A stretch of 64,000 bases of DNA from Panorpa germanica (Eukaryota > Arthropoda > Insecta > Mecoptera > Panorpidae), in assembly GCA_963678705.1 (NCBI GenBank), contig OY783204.1:4282334-4346333 (forward strand), written 5' to 3'. Shown piece by piece: positions 10,683 to 21,974 of this stretch (position 1 is the stretch's first letter; each line of letters starts with the position of its first letter). The translations under genes were made by a program, and so were the position numbers. The notes under the pieces are model-generated. The model was given only the letters and a program-made list of their open reading frames with translations. It did no database searches and was not told where the DNA came from.

Positions 10683-13135
10683 TTACTCATCTCTTCTATC
10701 GGCGAGTTTTGGATGTCTGCATATTTTTTTCCGTTTTAATGTGGCAGCAAGTTTCACGGAATCCTGCACTGATGGTGGTAATGGCATTCTTCCTGATAGC
10801 ACATAGTTTATGTCCTTTACCCATTTGTATATGTACAGATTTACGGCAACGTTTATTATCTTCTCTTTTAAATCGGTACTATGAACTGTACATTCAGAAA
10901 TAGAAAAATCAACATTTTGTCGGACTGTCTCAAAAATATCTGCAACCTGATGATGATGCTTTGGTAGCATTTCTATTACAACATCTTGTATGTGGAATAT
11001 AATATTAATTAATTTACTACTAGGATATTGCAAATTTTGTTGCCCATTATATTCTCTTTCTACAATAAGTTTATGGATTCTATCTGGACAATTTGCTCTA
11101 AGAGAGTTTAGGCACTGGCAACAATTCTCAACAACACCAAGACGTTTTCGTCCAACATAGCCCACAAAATATGCCATTTGATATGTACAAGCTTGATTTA
11201 ATTCGTTGGCAGAATCTTGCAAATTTAAGGCAGAATAAACTTTCAACGGCACATTTATATTTATTCCCTGCAGTTTTTCTAATGTTGGTGTTAAGAGAGT
11301 CGAAAAGTTTGTTGAAGAAATCTAGCAATTCTGCAGTATCATACGCATATTTACCAACTTGTTCTGGAGCTAAAATCAAGATAAAAATTACTATAGTGTA
11401 TTTATAATTATAAAATCAAAAAATTTAAAGTCATAACAAATTATTACCTGTATCACTGTAGACCCGCAAACAAGATGCCACTCGTTGGCTAAACACCTGT
11501 GTACAGTATTTCACTTTCATTTTCCTTATTTTGCTCTTTAACACGTGGTAATCGGTCAGTTTTGGTACAGCTCGAATTATGTGGCGTTTGTCTAATTCAT
11601 ACAATTTCGATATGCTGTTCCAAGATGCACGTTACCACTGTTATGGAATATAATATCTGCATTAATAAAGGTATTTCGAATTTGTTTCAACATGTGGGGG
11701 ACATCATAAAAATGTAGCATTTTACGCCCACTAATTAAAATGTGGTTATTATCAACATTATTGCTTTCTGCTTTTATGATTTTAATTGCAGACACATTGG
11801 TCGAGGCCTGGTCACAAATAAGGGCTTCTGGTTTCAGTCCTGTTGAAATAACGCTGTTCACTACTTCTTTTAGTATTTTCACTAGGTTTATTGATTTTGT
11901 ATTACTTTCACAAAAGTAATATGCTAATGGCATCTTCCATTTCTTTCTTAAACCTGTTAGCATAAAAACTAAAGCATGATCCGCAAACTTTGATGAAACA
12001 TTGCCATCTGCTAAATCCTGAAACCCAGATGCAACACCTTTGTTGGATTGATACTTTAAACCTGAAACAGATATTATGTTAGAGCGACCCATAAAATCAA
12101 ACATTGTACTATACAATAATAAAGCATTGGTAGTTACCCGGCATTAGAAAAATCTCATCAAACATAATTGCACAAGCTCTATCCTGTGAGCTTAAACCGC
12201 TAGACATGTCCGAGATAAATTTTATAAAAAAATCGTTAATACCTGCAATGAATTTATCCAATATGAGTTTTATTAATAATATTAATTATTTATACATAAT
12301 TATGCAGTATACCTGTTTTAAATGGCAGCTTTCTAAGTAGTTTCATTAAAGTTATCCTGGAAGGTAGTGAAAATAAATGCGAAAAATATCTATATGCTTT
12401 AGGTCCTTGTTTATACAAAGAAAGAGCAAGAATTTTATCTTCTAATGTATAACGTCGGCCCTGTTTAATTTTTCCAGATAATCTTAACTGCATTTCTATA
12501 AATTGTGAACCCGAAGTAGTCAAATTGTTAAGTTTATTTAAAAAAATGCGATTCTTTGCTAAATTCTTAGCCGCTTTTAGTCTCTGTTTTAGTCCTACAT
12601 TTTTTCTTAAAGATAATTTTTGTTCATTTTTCAGTTTTTTTAAAAACGCGCCATTCGTTAATATTGTCAAATATTTTTTTCTTTTTTGAAACCTTTTCTG
12701 TCGCTATGAGACGCGTTGACCGTGGTCTTGATATTTGTGGTGGTGATGCGCTATTGTCATTAGTAAAAGTAGTTTCAAGCTTGATTTCATTATCTACAAA
12801 AAGTACTTTATTAAAAAGGCTGTCCATTATTTATAGTAAGAAAATATTTACAACTGCAGCAGCTTACCTTCTGGCGGAAATAAAGAGGGAATGCTATTTA
12901 GTTTGGGAACAATTCTATTAAAATCTAAGATAAGGTCTTCGTCCCGAAAATGTCTTCTACAAACTACAATTTGTTTCCGGTATAATTCTTCCCTACTTGA
13001 GTTGGCATATATTGCTTTGTTAATAAATTTAATCCATGCATCAAAGATATTATGATTATCCATTTTAGTTGGATTAGGCAAGCGAAACTTTGATACCCCC
13101 TTCCCTGATTTACAAACAGAACATAACGCCGGCAT
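10683..13135 (-). pseudogene. THAP/P-element transposase, five exons
   Basis: P-element superfamily transposase with an N-terminal THAP zinc finger for DNA binding. Exon 1 (13135-12868) gives MPALCSVCKSG...W...CRRHF...LFPPEG, a C2CH THAP domain. Exon 2 (12819-12313) has the coiled region and RRYTLEDKILALSLYKQGPK. Exon 3 (12242-12138) carries AIMFDEIFLMPG with the first catalytic Asp. Exon 4 (12061-11448) has ALICDQASTN, DVPHMLKQIRN and, after a frame change near 11620, LDKRHIIRAVPKLTDYH. Exon 5 (11369-10683) has LLDFFNKLFDSLN and YFVGYVGRK. All four introns have GT and AG. Three frame changes (about 12640 in a homopolymer, 11620, 11255) indicate decay or sequence errors. No terminal repeats were found. 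Confidence 0.85.
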
Positions 13136-13594
13136 TTTGCTATTCTGACAAAAAACTGAAAGCAAAAATCTTTAATAATGAAATATATTATAAAGATATA
13201 ATATAAAACAACACTCACCAATGAAGAATATCTCACTATTTAATATTAATTACCAAATGTCACCAAATGTTTTTACAATAAATTGATGCCGAACAATATC
13301 ACTTTTACCAAATGTCACTTTTAAATAGTAAACAAATAAATAAAAATATTTTTAGGTTAATGTCAACAAATCTATTGTCAAAAATACAAGTTTTCAAACA
13401 GAGAGGTCATTAGCAATGCTTGACAACTAATAGAATGAGATAGATTGCTTTCCCCTTACGTCTGGTAATGGATTCATACCCCTCAAAATGTAAAAACTTA
13501 TTTGTTCACAGTGAATCGTCTATTTAATATGTGGTTTGTGATATACACTAAACAAACGTCGCTTTGGGAAGGGATAAAAGCTAGTTTTTCATAT
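13136..13594. other. Upstream flank of the P-type transposase
   Basis: Noncoding. It has two near copies of an ACCAAATGTCAC motif (about 13252 and 13308), which might be part of a subterminal transposase-binding region, but I could not match an inverted repeat on the other side of the gene. Confidence 0.35.
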
Positions 13595-14175
13595 AAATTG
13601 ACTAAAAAAATATATTTTTTTTATCAAAATAAAAAATATTTTCAATTTATGCGTTATTTGACCAACTTTTTTTCAAAATTTGGGATTTTTTTTTCGATTC
13701 GGAAATAAGTTGCCAAGGTTAGCCTATATACAAACTTTCTAGCACAATTTTTACTCTCGGCAAATACTGCCCCCGTGCCTCAAAATAAAATTTTGAAATT
13801 TTGAATTTTTTTTTATTAATAATATACTTAATTATTCTAGAATCCAGAATAGGAAAGTTTCTCCAAAGTTCTTACCGGGCCACCGAATTTCTTTAACCTG
13901 CCTTTTTCCAAGTTTTGAATTTCTAATTTTTTTAAAATGTGAGCATTGAACACCTTAATATACATGCAAAATTTCAACTTTCTATCTTTTACGAATAAAA
14001 AGTTATATATACAGCAAAAAAGAGCCCAACTTTTTTCCAGTTTTTCCAAAATTACGGGTTTCAAGGAAAAATTCAGGGAAGCCAAAAGTCTTAGAATTTT
14101 TTTCTCTACGAAATTGGAAATTTTCAAAAACATTGACGGAGCCGTATTTATTGTACCATACGAATTTCAGCAACA
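13595..14175 (+). repeat. AT-rich interspersed repeat, left copy
   Basis: Imperfect copy of the repeat at 15341-15665 in opposite orientation. Shared landmarks include a long AATATATTTTTTTTATC run, TTGACCAACTTTTTTTCAAAAT, GGTTAGCC-TATATACAA and AAAAGTCTTAGAATTTTTTT followed by TCTCTACG. The left copy has about 250 extra bases in its middle. Neither copy encodes protein. Together they could be the long inverted ends of a larger element or two insertions of one family. Confidence 0.6.
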
Positions 14176-14286
14176 AACAAACATTAACATATAAACATAC
14201 ACCTGGAATATTATAATATAGGAGGATATGGTAAAGTATAAAACAACGGTTTATTTAACATGAATATTGTATAAACGAAAATATTA

Positions 14287-14574
14287 TCTTAATATATATA
14301 AATTACGTGTCACGTTGTTTGTTCCCGATGGACTCCTAAACTACTTAACCGATTTTAATCAAATTTGTACACCGGGTGCAGTTTGATCCAACTTGAAAGA
14401 TAGGATAGCTTACATCTCAATTTATGATTAATTATTATGATTTATTATTAATTATCTGATTTTAAAAGATGGCGACATCTGTTGACTAGATTGAGTAAAT
14501 ATTCAATAGATGGCGCTATGTAATGTAATATGACAAAAACGTTAGTCACAGCAACGCGTGGCCGGGACAGCTAG
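14287..14574 (+). mobile_element. Non-autonomous Helitron (288 bp)
   Basis: Begins 5'-TCTTAATATATATAAATTAC after an A and ends ...CGTGGCCGGGACAGCTAG before a T. A near-palindrome GCAACGCGTGGC just before the end is the expected terminal hairpin. No coding capacity. Its first 14 bases equal the 5' end of the 2.4-kb Helitron at 5501, while the 3' ends differ, so it may be moved by a related autonomous copy. Confidence 0.85.
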
Positions 14575-14679
14575 TATAATATATAATGGAATATAATAAT
14601 ATATGTAATATAAAAGAATAATAAGGTAGACAAGCTATATTATTATTCTTTTTCAGGGTAAACGCCGAAAGCGTTGAGT

Positions 14680-15224
14680 GTAGCCCAAGTTAGAGGCTCG
14701 TTTTCAAATTCTCTTGGCAGTACTTCTTTGTAGGCGTTAATGCAGTTGGTTTTAGGACTCATCACTTCATTCGGTTATGGCGTTTCGCTTGAAGTGGAAA
14801 GGGTTGTCATGTATGTTTCCATAAGCTTATCGTATACCCTACCTCTGCTTCATATTGTATATTATTTATTAAGTGTTGCACTTTTGCATATTGTGTTTTT
14901 AATCTTCGTACTTTACGACTCACGAATTCACCAAACTCGTCAAAATCATCACGCGTTGATTGTTCTTTTCTTTCCTACTATTGTAAACAGATTTCATCAT
15001 TTCAAATGCTTCTTGCCGTATGTTGGTAGCAGTTGGTTTTGATTCTTTGGAGATCGGTTTGGGAACAGTAAAGGAATGCTCCACTTTCTCTGCGGCGGCT
15101 TCTTCTGGAGTCCCTGAAAGTATTTCGGGTGGAGTCCCGCTACTTTCATAGTCAAGGTTCCACACCATAACTTGTACTTTGCACGTCATTCAATACATTC
15201 AAACTATTGTCTGATAGGCAGTCG
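14680..15224 (-). pseudogene. Harbinger accessory (MADF/BESS-like) gene, 3' exon
   Basis: Second exon of the Myb/MADF-type DNA-binding partner protein of a PIF/Harbinger element. On minus an acceptor with a long pyrimidine tract (TTCTTCTTCTCGTGACAG) opens the exon at 15224. The frame reads GTPPEILSGTPEEAAAEKVE, then, after a one-base shift near 14965, DDFDEFGEFVSRKVRRLKTQ and HLINNIQYEAEVG, the C-terminal BESS-like block of these proteins. In intact elements the partner brings the transposase to the nucleus and the ends. A stop around 15150 also interrupts the join to the upstream part. Confidence 0.7.
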
Positions 15225-15340
15225 CTGTCACGAGAAGAAGAAAAAGAAAATAAATAAATCGTCATACTACATTATAAGTTTCCAAGTGAAAGTTTTTGTT
15301 TTTTTTTTTAATAATAATTCACGGGCTTCTTAGGAGAAAG

Positions 15341-15665
15341 TTTATTTGTTTACGCGATTCGTACAGTGGCTCGAAAACGGCTCCGCGCATTTTCTTGAAA
15401 ATTGTCTATATCGTAGAGAAAAAAATTCTAAGACTTTTGGTAGATTGGCGGCACGGAGTCGGGTTTGCCGGAGTGGGTTTCCGAGGGGTAATAATTGTGC
15501 TGAAAAGTTGAAATGTTGTATATGGGCTAACTTTGGTACCTTATTTACAAATCGAAAAAAAAATGTCATATTTTGAAAAAAAACTTGGTCAAAGAGCGAA
15601 TAAATTATTCGAAAAAAATATATTTTTTTTATCAATTTTATTATTGAACGAGTTAAACATTTCAA
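15341..15665 (-). repeat. AT-rich interspersed repeat, right (inverted) copy
   Basis: Inverted counterpart of the repeat at 13595-14175. It lies in the intron of the MADF-type gene and directly upstream of the Harbinger transposase exon. It includes GGGCTAACTTTGGTACC (15522-15538), close to the GGGGCTAACTTTGGTGACC end of the Mutator-like element at 41227. Confidence 0.6.
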
Positions 15666-15840
15666 TTTAAAAAGAATTAAAATTTGAAATGAAATTCGAA
15701 TTATTTTATTGGATTCAAATTATATACTCCAAAACGACGGGAGTAAACTCTAGTAAATATATAAAATCCAATATTTTTACATCACTTCACTTAACATTAT
15801 GATATAAAAATAATTAATAGCTTTTTTTATTATGTTACAG

Positions 15841-16640
15841 GTACCCAGAGATCCTGAGGAATGGAAAAAAATTGCTTGTGACTACAATTCTATATGGAAC
15901 TTTCCTATGTGCATTGGGAGCAAGGATGGTAAACACGTGCTTATACAATCTCCCAAGTTCAGCGGCAGTGAATTCTTCAATTACAAAGGAACATTTAGCA
16001 TAGTCCTGTTTGCTGTAGTGGATGCCAGTTATAAATTTATTTACATTCACGTAGGTTGTCAAGGGCGTATCTCAGACGGGGGTGTTATCAGAAGTACTGC
16101 ATTCGCAAAAACAATGCAATGTTTGAAACTTAATTTACCCCCAGAATCACCTCTACCTGGACGTGCAGAATCAGTACCGTACGTTTTAGTGGCAGACGAC
16201 GCCTTCCCGTTATAACCGAATGTAATGAAACCTTTTCCTGGGGATCACATACGTGAATCACGAGCAAGAAGAGTAGTGGAAAATGTCTCTGACATACTAT
16301 CTTCGGTATTCAGAGTTCTACGTAAGCCTATACTCTTATAACCAGCAAAGGCAGAAAAAATAGTTTTTTCATGTACATGTTTGCATAACTTCTTGCGCCG
16401 TGATTCGCAATCAAAAGACGTGTACTGTCCGACAGATACTTTAGGCGCGGAAGATATTCAAACAGGAATAGTGTCAGAGGGAGCTTGGAGACAAGATGCA
16501 GACCCACTACAGTCTCAAGAAAACCTTCTGCGCGGCCACTTCAAATACGAAATGAATTCAGCGAATATTTCTCATCGGAAATGGGACAAGTACCATGGCA
16601 ACGTAATTACCAGTAGAATTAACATAAGGAAATATTTACT
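15841..16640 (+). pseudogene. PIF/Harbinger transposase, 3' exon
   Basis: DDE_Tnp_4-type nuclease. A good acceptor (TTTTTTATTATGTTACAG) precedes VPRDPEEWKKIACDYNSIWN; the motifs CIGSKDGKHV (first Asp), SDGGVIRST, VADDAFPL (second Asp) and RARRVVENV (Glu) are all present. Two nonsense codons lie in otherwise continuous frame: TAA 16213-16215 and TAA 16339-16341. The C-terminal part LHNFLRRDSQSKD follows. The N-terminal exon with the helix-turn-helix is not found to the left, where the AT-rich repeat sits. This exon lies on the opposite strand inside the intron of the element's MADF-type gene. Confidence 0.85.
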
Positions 16641-16724
16641 TATGCAATTTAAAATAATAAATAAATATTTGTCTTTGAAAAACTTACCTCAGTATCTAAA
16701 TTCAAACCACCTTGCCTTCCTTAC

Positions 16725-16960
16725 CTTGGTTTGATTCTGTCTTGCAAAAAACTCATGGCCTCATAGCCAAACCATTTTGATATAAAGGATTGTGCAGCGC
16801 CCCAGATTTTTTCATCTGTTTGTACTTCTTTCTTTCCCTATTGTATTGAGCAATCAAGTTTCTTATTTTTCAAAAAGTGAAGTTGTAAATGATTGCGGAA
16901 TGTTACAAAAATATATTCAATTACCCAATACCTCAGAGAAGTTAATAACATCCGACTCGT
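16725..16960 (-). pseudogene. Harbinger accessory (MADF-like) gene, 5' exon
   Basis: On minus the sequence reads NLIAQYNRERKKYKQMKKSG and, after a small frame change, SKWFGYEAMSFLQDRIKPR followed by a donor AG|GTAAGG at 16724. This is the middle and end of a MADF/SANT-type DNA-binding domain as found in the second ORF of insect PIF/Harbinger elements. The downstream exon at 15224-14680 continues the protein. The first helix of the domain is not clear. Confidence 0.65.
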
Positions 16961-16989
16961 GTAAATTGTTTTGTGTTTGTCACTTAGTT

Positions 16990-17458
16990 TTTACTTAGTC
17001 AATTAGTATGTGAAACGCAGTTTGAAGGGAAAAAGGATAAAGAGAAGCAAGAATTGTATAAGTATATTCTTACAATTACATTTCAAACGATTCCGAACCA
17101 ACAATGTCTCTTCAGTATCTTTGCTGACCATGCACTTTAGAGATAATGAAATTGTATGTAACTAATATGTTAAGTTTAGACTAATCAGTTCATGTATAAA
17201 CTGCGTGTAAAATCAAATGATAAGAAAATATCAGTTGTCGATATGTTCATACCAATGTTTTGGACTACAAGAATTGATATTGTGGAAAACGTAGATATAG
17301 AAATTTCTGAAGAAGAACTTAAAAGAAAACATCTACACTTATCCTTATAAAGCTCATTCTATAATGAAATTTAAAAGGAGGGTTTAAAATTTGAAGAAGA
17401 AATTAAATATGCGGACTTCAGAGACTTAATAATTTTCTTTGGGGGTCAAAATTTACAT

Positions 17459-17460
<2 letters not shown>
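16990..17460. other. No recognisable gene
   Basis: AT-rich and stop-rich. A fragment around 17130 reads MHFRDNEIV, which could be the decayed end of a THAP domain belonging to the P-type gene to the right, but this is too short to assert. Confidence 0.35.

Positions 17461-17539
<79 letters not shown>
17461..17539. repeat. (TA)n microsatellite
   Basis: Uninterrupted AT dinucleotide repeat of about 79 bases, directly before the P-type transposase remnant. Likely a site of assembly uncertainty. Confidence 0.95.
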
Positions 17540-17543
<4 letters not shown>

Positions 17544-17558
17544 CATTTATTATAATGT

Positions 17559-19453
17559 TTGATAATGTCCATAACAATTCCTACTGCTACGGAAACCCCA
17601 AGTGAAAGTGGAAATGAAGCACATTTTATAGAAACATTTACGTCTAGTGATCACGATGCAATGGAGATTAGTGATGGCAATGAACGAAGCCATATGGAAA
17701 CTGTAACCATAAGTGAAGCTTCTTCTGGTATATACTTTTTACTTTTATATATATTTTACTGTACTTTTTATATACTCGTAATATAAGTTTTTACTATGTT
17801 ATATTAATATTATTCATAGCTTCAGAAGATCTTGCTCCGGGAGAATTTTTAATAAGTAAGTATCAATATTTACTAGTATTCAATAGTTTTTATTCCTAAT
17901 TATTGTCTCCAAGCATTATGAAAAATCATATACAGATTTTGAAAAATATTATGTAAAAGGAAGGTACCCGCTCTTACCTTCCGTCATAAGGAATTGTAAG
18001 GTAAAAGCTAATGCCAGGAAGTGGACGTTAGACGACAAACTCCTGGCATTAACTATTTACAAAAGGGGACCTAGATGTTACAGGTATATATCAACCCTTC
18101 AAGCTCTGCCTTCTGGAACGACCCTAATGAACGTGTTGGCTAATGTGAGATTAGATCCAGGTATATAAAAACATTATTAAGCATTCTAGGTAAAAGAATT
18201 AAAGATTTAGATGAAAAACATAAGTGTTGTGTGTTGATGTTTGATCAAATAAGTTTAACTCAAGGGTTAAACTTATTATCATTTCAAGCAGACACTTCGC
18301 GGATGCGTTGATTTAAGAGACGATAAGAAGCAAGATGAACTGGCTCACCATGCATTAGTTTTCATGGTGAAAAGTTTATTTAAAAATTGGAAACAGCCAG
18401 TTGCTTATTATTTTACAAAAGCTTCTACTCCGGTAAAAACTATGAAGGAACTTGCTATTAATGTTATAAAAGAAATACAAGAGGAAGGCCTTAATGTAAT
18501 GGCAGTGGTGTCTGATCAAAGTCAGACATCATGGACTGCTATGACGGAGCTCTGTCATCTTCATAAAGAAGACGGAGCTTCGTTTGAAGTTAATGGCAAA
18601 AATATTGTTTATATTCCTGATCCACCACATTTAATAAAAAGTGTTAGAAATAATTTTATAACTCATAACATAACATTTGAAGAAAACAAAACAGCGAGAT
18701 GGGAATATCTCGCTAGGGCATATAAATATGAATGCGAAAGGCAGTTTTAAATGATGCATAGATTAAATGGCGATAATTTTTCAAAAATAGAACGGAACTC
18801 TAAGATGAAAATGAGGGTAGGAGTTGCGGCTAAGCAAATGAGCAGGACATCTGCTGCTTGTTTAGAATCAGCCGTATGCTGTTCCAAAAAAAGGTTCAGA
18901 TAGAGCCGTTCTACCAGGGGAAGCTATGTATACTGCCGAATTTATATCCATAATAGATGAATTGTTTGACAGTGTCAACGGTACTAATCCAGTCAGATCG
19001 AAAAAGTACCGTCGACCTGTGAAAATCACATCAGGTATACATTTGGAATATTGGAGGCAAATGATTCCTCAAATACAGAAATGGAAATTAAAAAATTAAA
19101 TTATTTGCAAAGAATCTGGTGCCAAAGTGTGTGTCTGCACACCATTTTGCACACTACCACCAGATACAACAGAATCACAGAAACGAGGAAATATACGGTA
19201 CATTGATGGTTGGATTGTTGCATTAACAGGCATGATTGAAATAGCTGAGAATTTAAAATTGATGGGCATTCATCAATTTAGTCCGCGATCTATTAATCAG
19301 GACCTGCTAGAAAATTTCCTTGGACAAATGCGGCAGGTGGGAAGCGCCAACATACACCCGACGTGCAGTCTGTTTATTAGTGCATACAAAGTTTGTATTA
19401 TAAATTCGCTAACTTCATTCGCTATAAATAGTGGTAACTGCGAAAATGATAAT
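17559..19453 (+). pseudogene. Second P-element-type transposase, truncated by BEL
   Basis: Related to, but clearly diverged from, the transposase at 10683-13135. Pieces in order: acidic exon 17559-17738; short exon after 17819; exon 17935-18161 with RKWTLDDKLLALTIYKRGPR; a broken segment with CCVLMFDQISLTQG (first Asp); 18310-18750 with LAHHALVFMVKSLFKNWKQP, VVSDQSQTSW and DPPHLIKSVRNNF; 18790-19100 with MKMRVGVAAKQMS and IIDELFDSVNGTNP; and 19127-19453 with INQDLLENFLGQMRQVGSAN. Multiple frame changes and stops show a dead copy. The coding sequence stops at the BEL 5' LTR. A THAP domain is not visible. Confidence 0.8.
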
Positions 19454-19702
19454 TGTTCAATACAGAACATAAAATGTGTGTGGCAACGTTTTAATATTTC
19501 AGTAGAAGCCACACACATATGGCAACATTTTAATGTTTCAGTAGAAGCCACACACATATGGCAACACAGATTGTCATTCATTCCTTTTTTTTACTGTGTC
19601 ATGAGTGCACTACCATTGTTTAAAGATAATTGTTAAATTGTTTAAGTTTGAATATTCAATAAATATTCGTTAAAATTACTCTCGCATGCTTTATTTCGTA
19701 CA
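19454..19702 (+). repeat. BEL/Pao 5' LTR
   Basis: 249 bp, starts TGTTCAATACAGAACA and ends TTTCGTACA. Contains two tandem copies of a roughly 45-base unit (TTTCAGTAGAAGCCACACAC) and an AATAAA near the end. About ten differences, mostly single bases, separate it from the 3' LTR at 25454-25700. No target duplication: flanks are ATAAT and GTTTT. Confidence 0.9.
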
Positions 19703-20289
19703 CGCGAAGTTGGTCCTTCATCCGTAAAGTAACCGTGAGTGTATTCATTGTGTTTAGAGTTACATCCATATTGTAACCGACACGTGTACCGGCGTTTTGA
19801 GTTGGCCCATGGCGGCTCATGAAGTCACCCAATGCCATTGATTGGGTGCTACAACGCTTTATTTCAACGGAGCACAGACGATTCATCGAAGGAAAAGCGC
19901 ATGAGCTGCTATTCGGCGTCATTACCTGCGCATACCATTTGGCCGCTGAAACCTATTCAACCCATAGTTTGGATAGTACATACTTATATTTCAAGAAAAA
20001 TGTGCAATATCAGCTTGGAAAGGGCATACAAGGACGCTGGAACAGGCTTCGATTGGCGGTAAATAACTTCCTATCAACGGGGGTGTCAATGTCAAACTTA
20101 TTCGCGGCATTACATCGACATTGATATTTGACAATTTGATCGTGACAGCTGTCGTCTGTCATCTGTGTCTCGTCTATCATAAAAGGTAAACAAAGTGGTT
20201 TGTGCTATTTTACCTTATCAAATCAGTGTTAAAAGACTTATATGTGAAAGTGCGTAATATTATTAGTACGGTATTATCACGTAAGAATA
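19703..20289 (+). other. BEL/Pao leader
   Basis: Region between the 5' LTR and gag. TTGGTCCTTCATCC begins 7 bases after the LTR and might be a tRNA primer-binding site. An open frame at 19819-20124 has no recognisable domain, and its base composition is less AT-rich than the rest, so it may be captured or inserted sequence. Confidence 0.5.
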
Positions 20290-21974
20290 ATGGAGGGACT
20301 GAAAAAGCTTAAAACTGCCCGAACAATAGTGAAAGGTTTAATATCTAGGATAGACAACTACGCTAACGACTCAAGAGGTCTCGAATCCGGTACTGTGGAG
20401 TTGTTAGAGGCCAAAAAAGAAAAGTTGCTGACTACATATCAATCGTATGAGCTCACACGCAGTCAAGTATTTTAGAGATTGATGAGCAAGATGATGAAGA
20501 TATAGATGAAGTTGAGGAAAAATACTTTAATAGTCTAGCCAAATTAAATGCTAATATAACTAAATTAAAAGAAATTAATAAGCCTACTTGTGCTAACTTA
20601 GTTGCATCGAAACTTCCAGCAGTGGAAATTCCAACCTTTGATGGCAAGGATATAACTAAATTTAAGCCCTTTTATGAGCTTTTCTAAGCAGTTATTCATA
20701 ATAATACTGCACTGTCAGATGTGCAAAAGCTCTTTTATTTGAGAAAGTATCTCCTTGATGAAGCTCTTTCAATAATTATAAATCTGCCGCTTGTGAACAG
20801 CTCATATAAAGAGGCACTTGATTTATTATTAACGCGCTATGATAATAAAGCACGCTTAATCTCTAATCATATTAACATACTACTTGATATTCCACACATG
20901 CAAAAAGGTACTGCAGCCTCTATAAGGACCTTTTTATGTCAAGTTAAACAGCAATTGCAAGCTTTAAAAAATCTTGATGAGCCTGTTGATAAATGGGACA
21001 TGATTTTAATATCAATTTTAGGCAGGAAGTTAGATCTGTATACTAACCGCACATTCCATATGGAAAGAAATTTGGAAAAACTGCCTACTATGGCAGAATT
21101 TATTTCCTTTTTAGAAAAACGCGCAGTTGCACTTGAAGATAGTTTACCTTATAAAAATATGTCACATGACAAAAATTATAAAGAAAATTCACACTCAAAA
21201 GTTTCCAATGTCACTACTCGCTCCAATGTAGCATGTAGGTATTGTGATATGGAACATGGAATTTTTAAATGCCAAAAATTCAAAATGGTCCCTATAGAGA
21301 CTCGCAAATCCTTTATTGAAGAACATAAATTATGTTCGCTATGTTTGAATGCCCATAATGACAAGTGTCGCTTTAAATTTAAATGTAAAACTTGTAAGGG
21401 TCTACATAACACTTTGTTATGTGATAAAACTGAAACTCCAGTTGTAATGTGCTCTAGCAATGATAATTTGGGTGGTACCATATTGCTGCCTACTATAAAG
21501 GTTAAAATCGTTGACAAATTTGGTCGCGAGTTCCTAGTTCGTGCATTGCTTGACAGTGGTAGCCAAGCGTCATTTGTGACTACTGAACTTTTAGAAAAAT
21601 TGTGTTTACACACAACTACTCAATGTAGTAACATTATTGGTATAGGTAATAAAGCCACAAAAACATACCAGTCAGCAATTTTGAACATACAGTCCTATCA
21701 TAACAACAATATTAAATACAATGTGAACTGTCATGTAGTTGAGTCTATCACTACTCCTTTGCCTCAATTATTGATTGATACATCTAAGGTTATTCTTCCC
21801 AAAAATATTACACTAGCTGATAAGCAGTACAATGTACCGTCGAAAATATCATTGCTATTAGGAGCTGAGGTGTACTTTGCCATTCTATTAGGTGGCTGTA
21901 TTAAGTTAAATAATGGGTCAGTCTTACAAAACACTACATTTGGATATGTGGTTGCAGGCAAATTGCACAATTAA
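20290..21974 (+). pseudogene. BEL/Pao gag and aspartic protease
   Basis: ATG 20290 starts gag (MEGLKKLKTARTIVKGLI). Frame change near 20465, then VEIPTFDGKDITKFKPFYEL, the DUF1759-type capsid start; a TAA at 20685 interrupts. From 20721 the frame is open to 21974: capsid, zinc-binding CRYCDMEHGIFKC and CSLCLNAHNDKC, then VRALLDSGSQASFV, the retropepsin-like active site (D-S-G), and ISLLLGAEVYFAIL. TAA 21972-21974 is an in-frame nonsense codon, since the same frame continues into RT. Gag would form the particle; the protease would mature the polyprotein. Confidence 0.9.

Noticed and set aside
13502..14194. Short hydrophobic open frames on both strands
   Set aside because: They fall within the AT-rich inverted repeat and are composed of A/T homopolymers; no conserved motif.
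17461..17539. TA repeat as a possible origin or telomere-like signal
   Set aside because: A plain dinucleotide microsatellite with no accompanying structure.
19454..19600. Direct repeats as a CRISPR-like array
   Set aside because: Only two units, part of a retrotransposon LTR that recurs at 25454.
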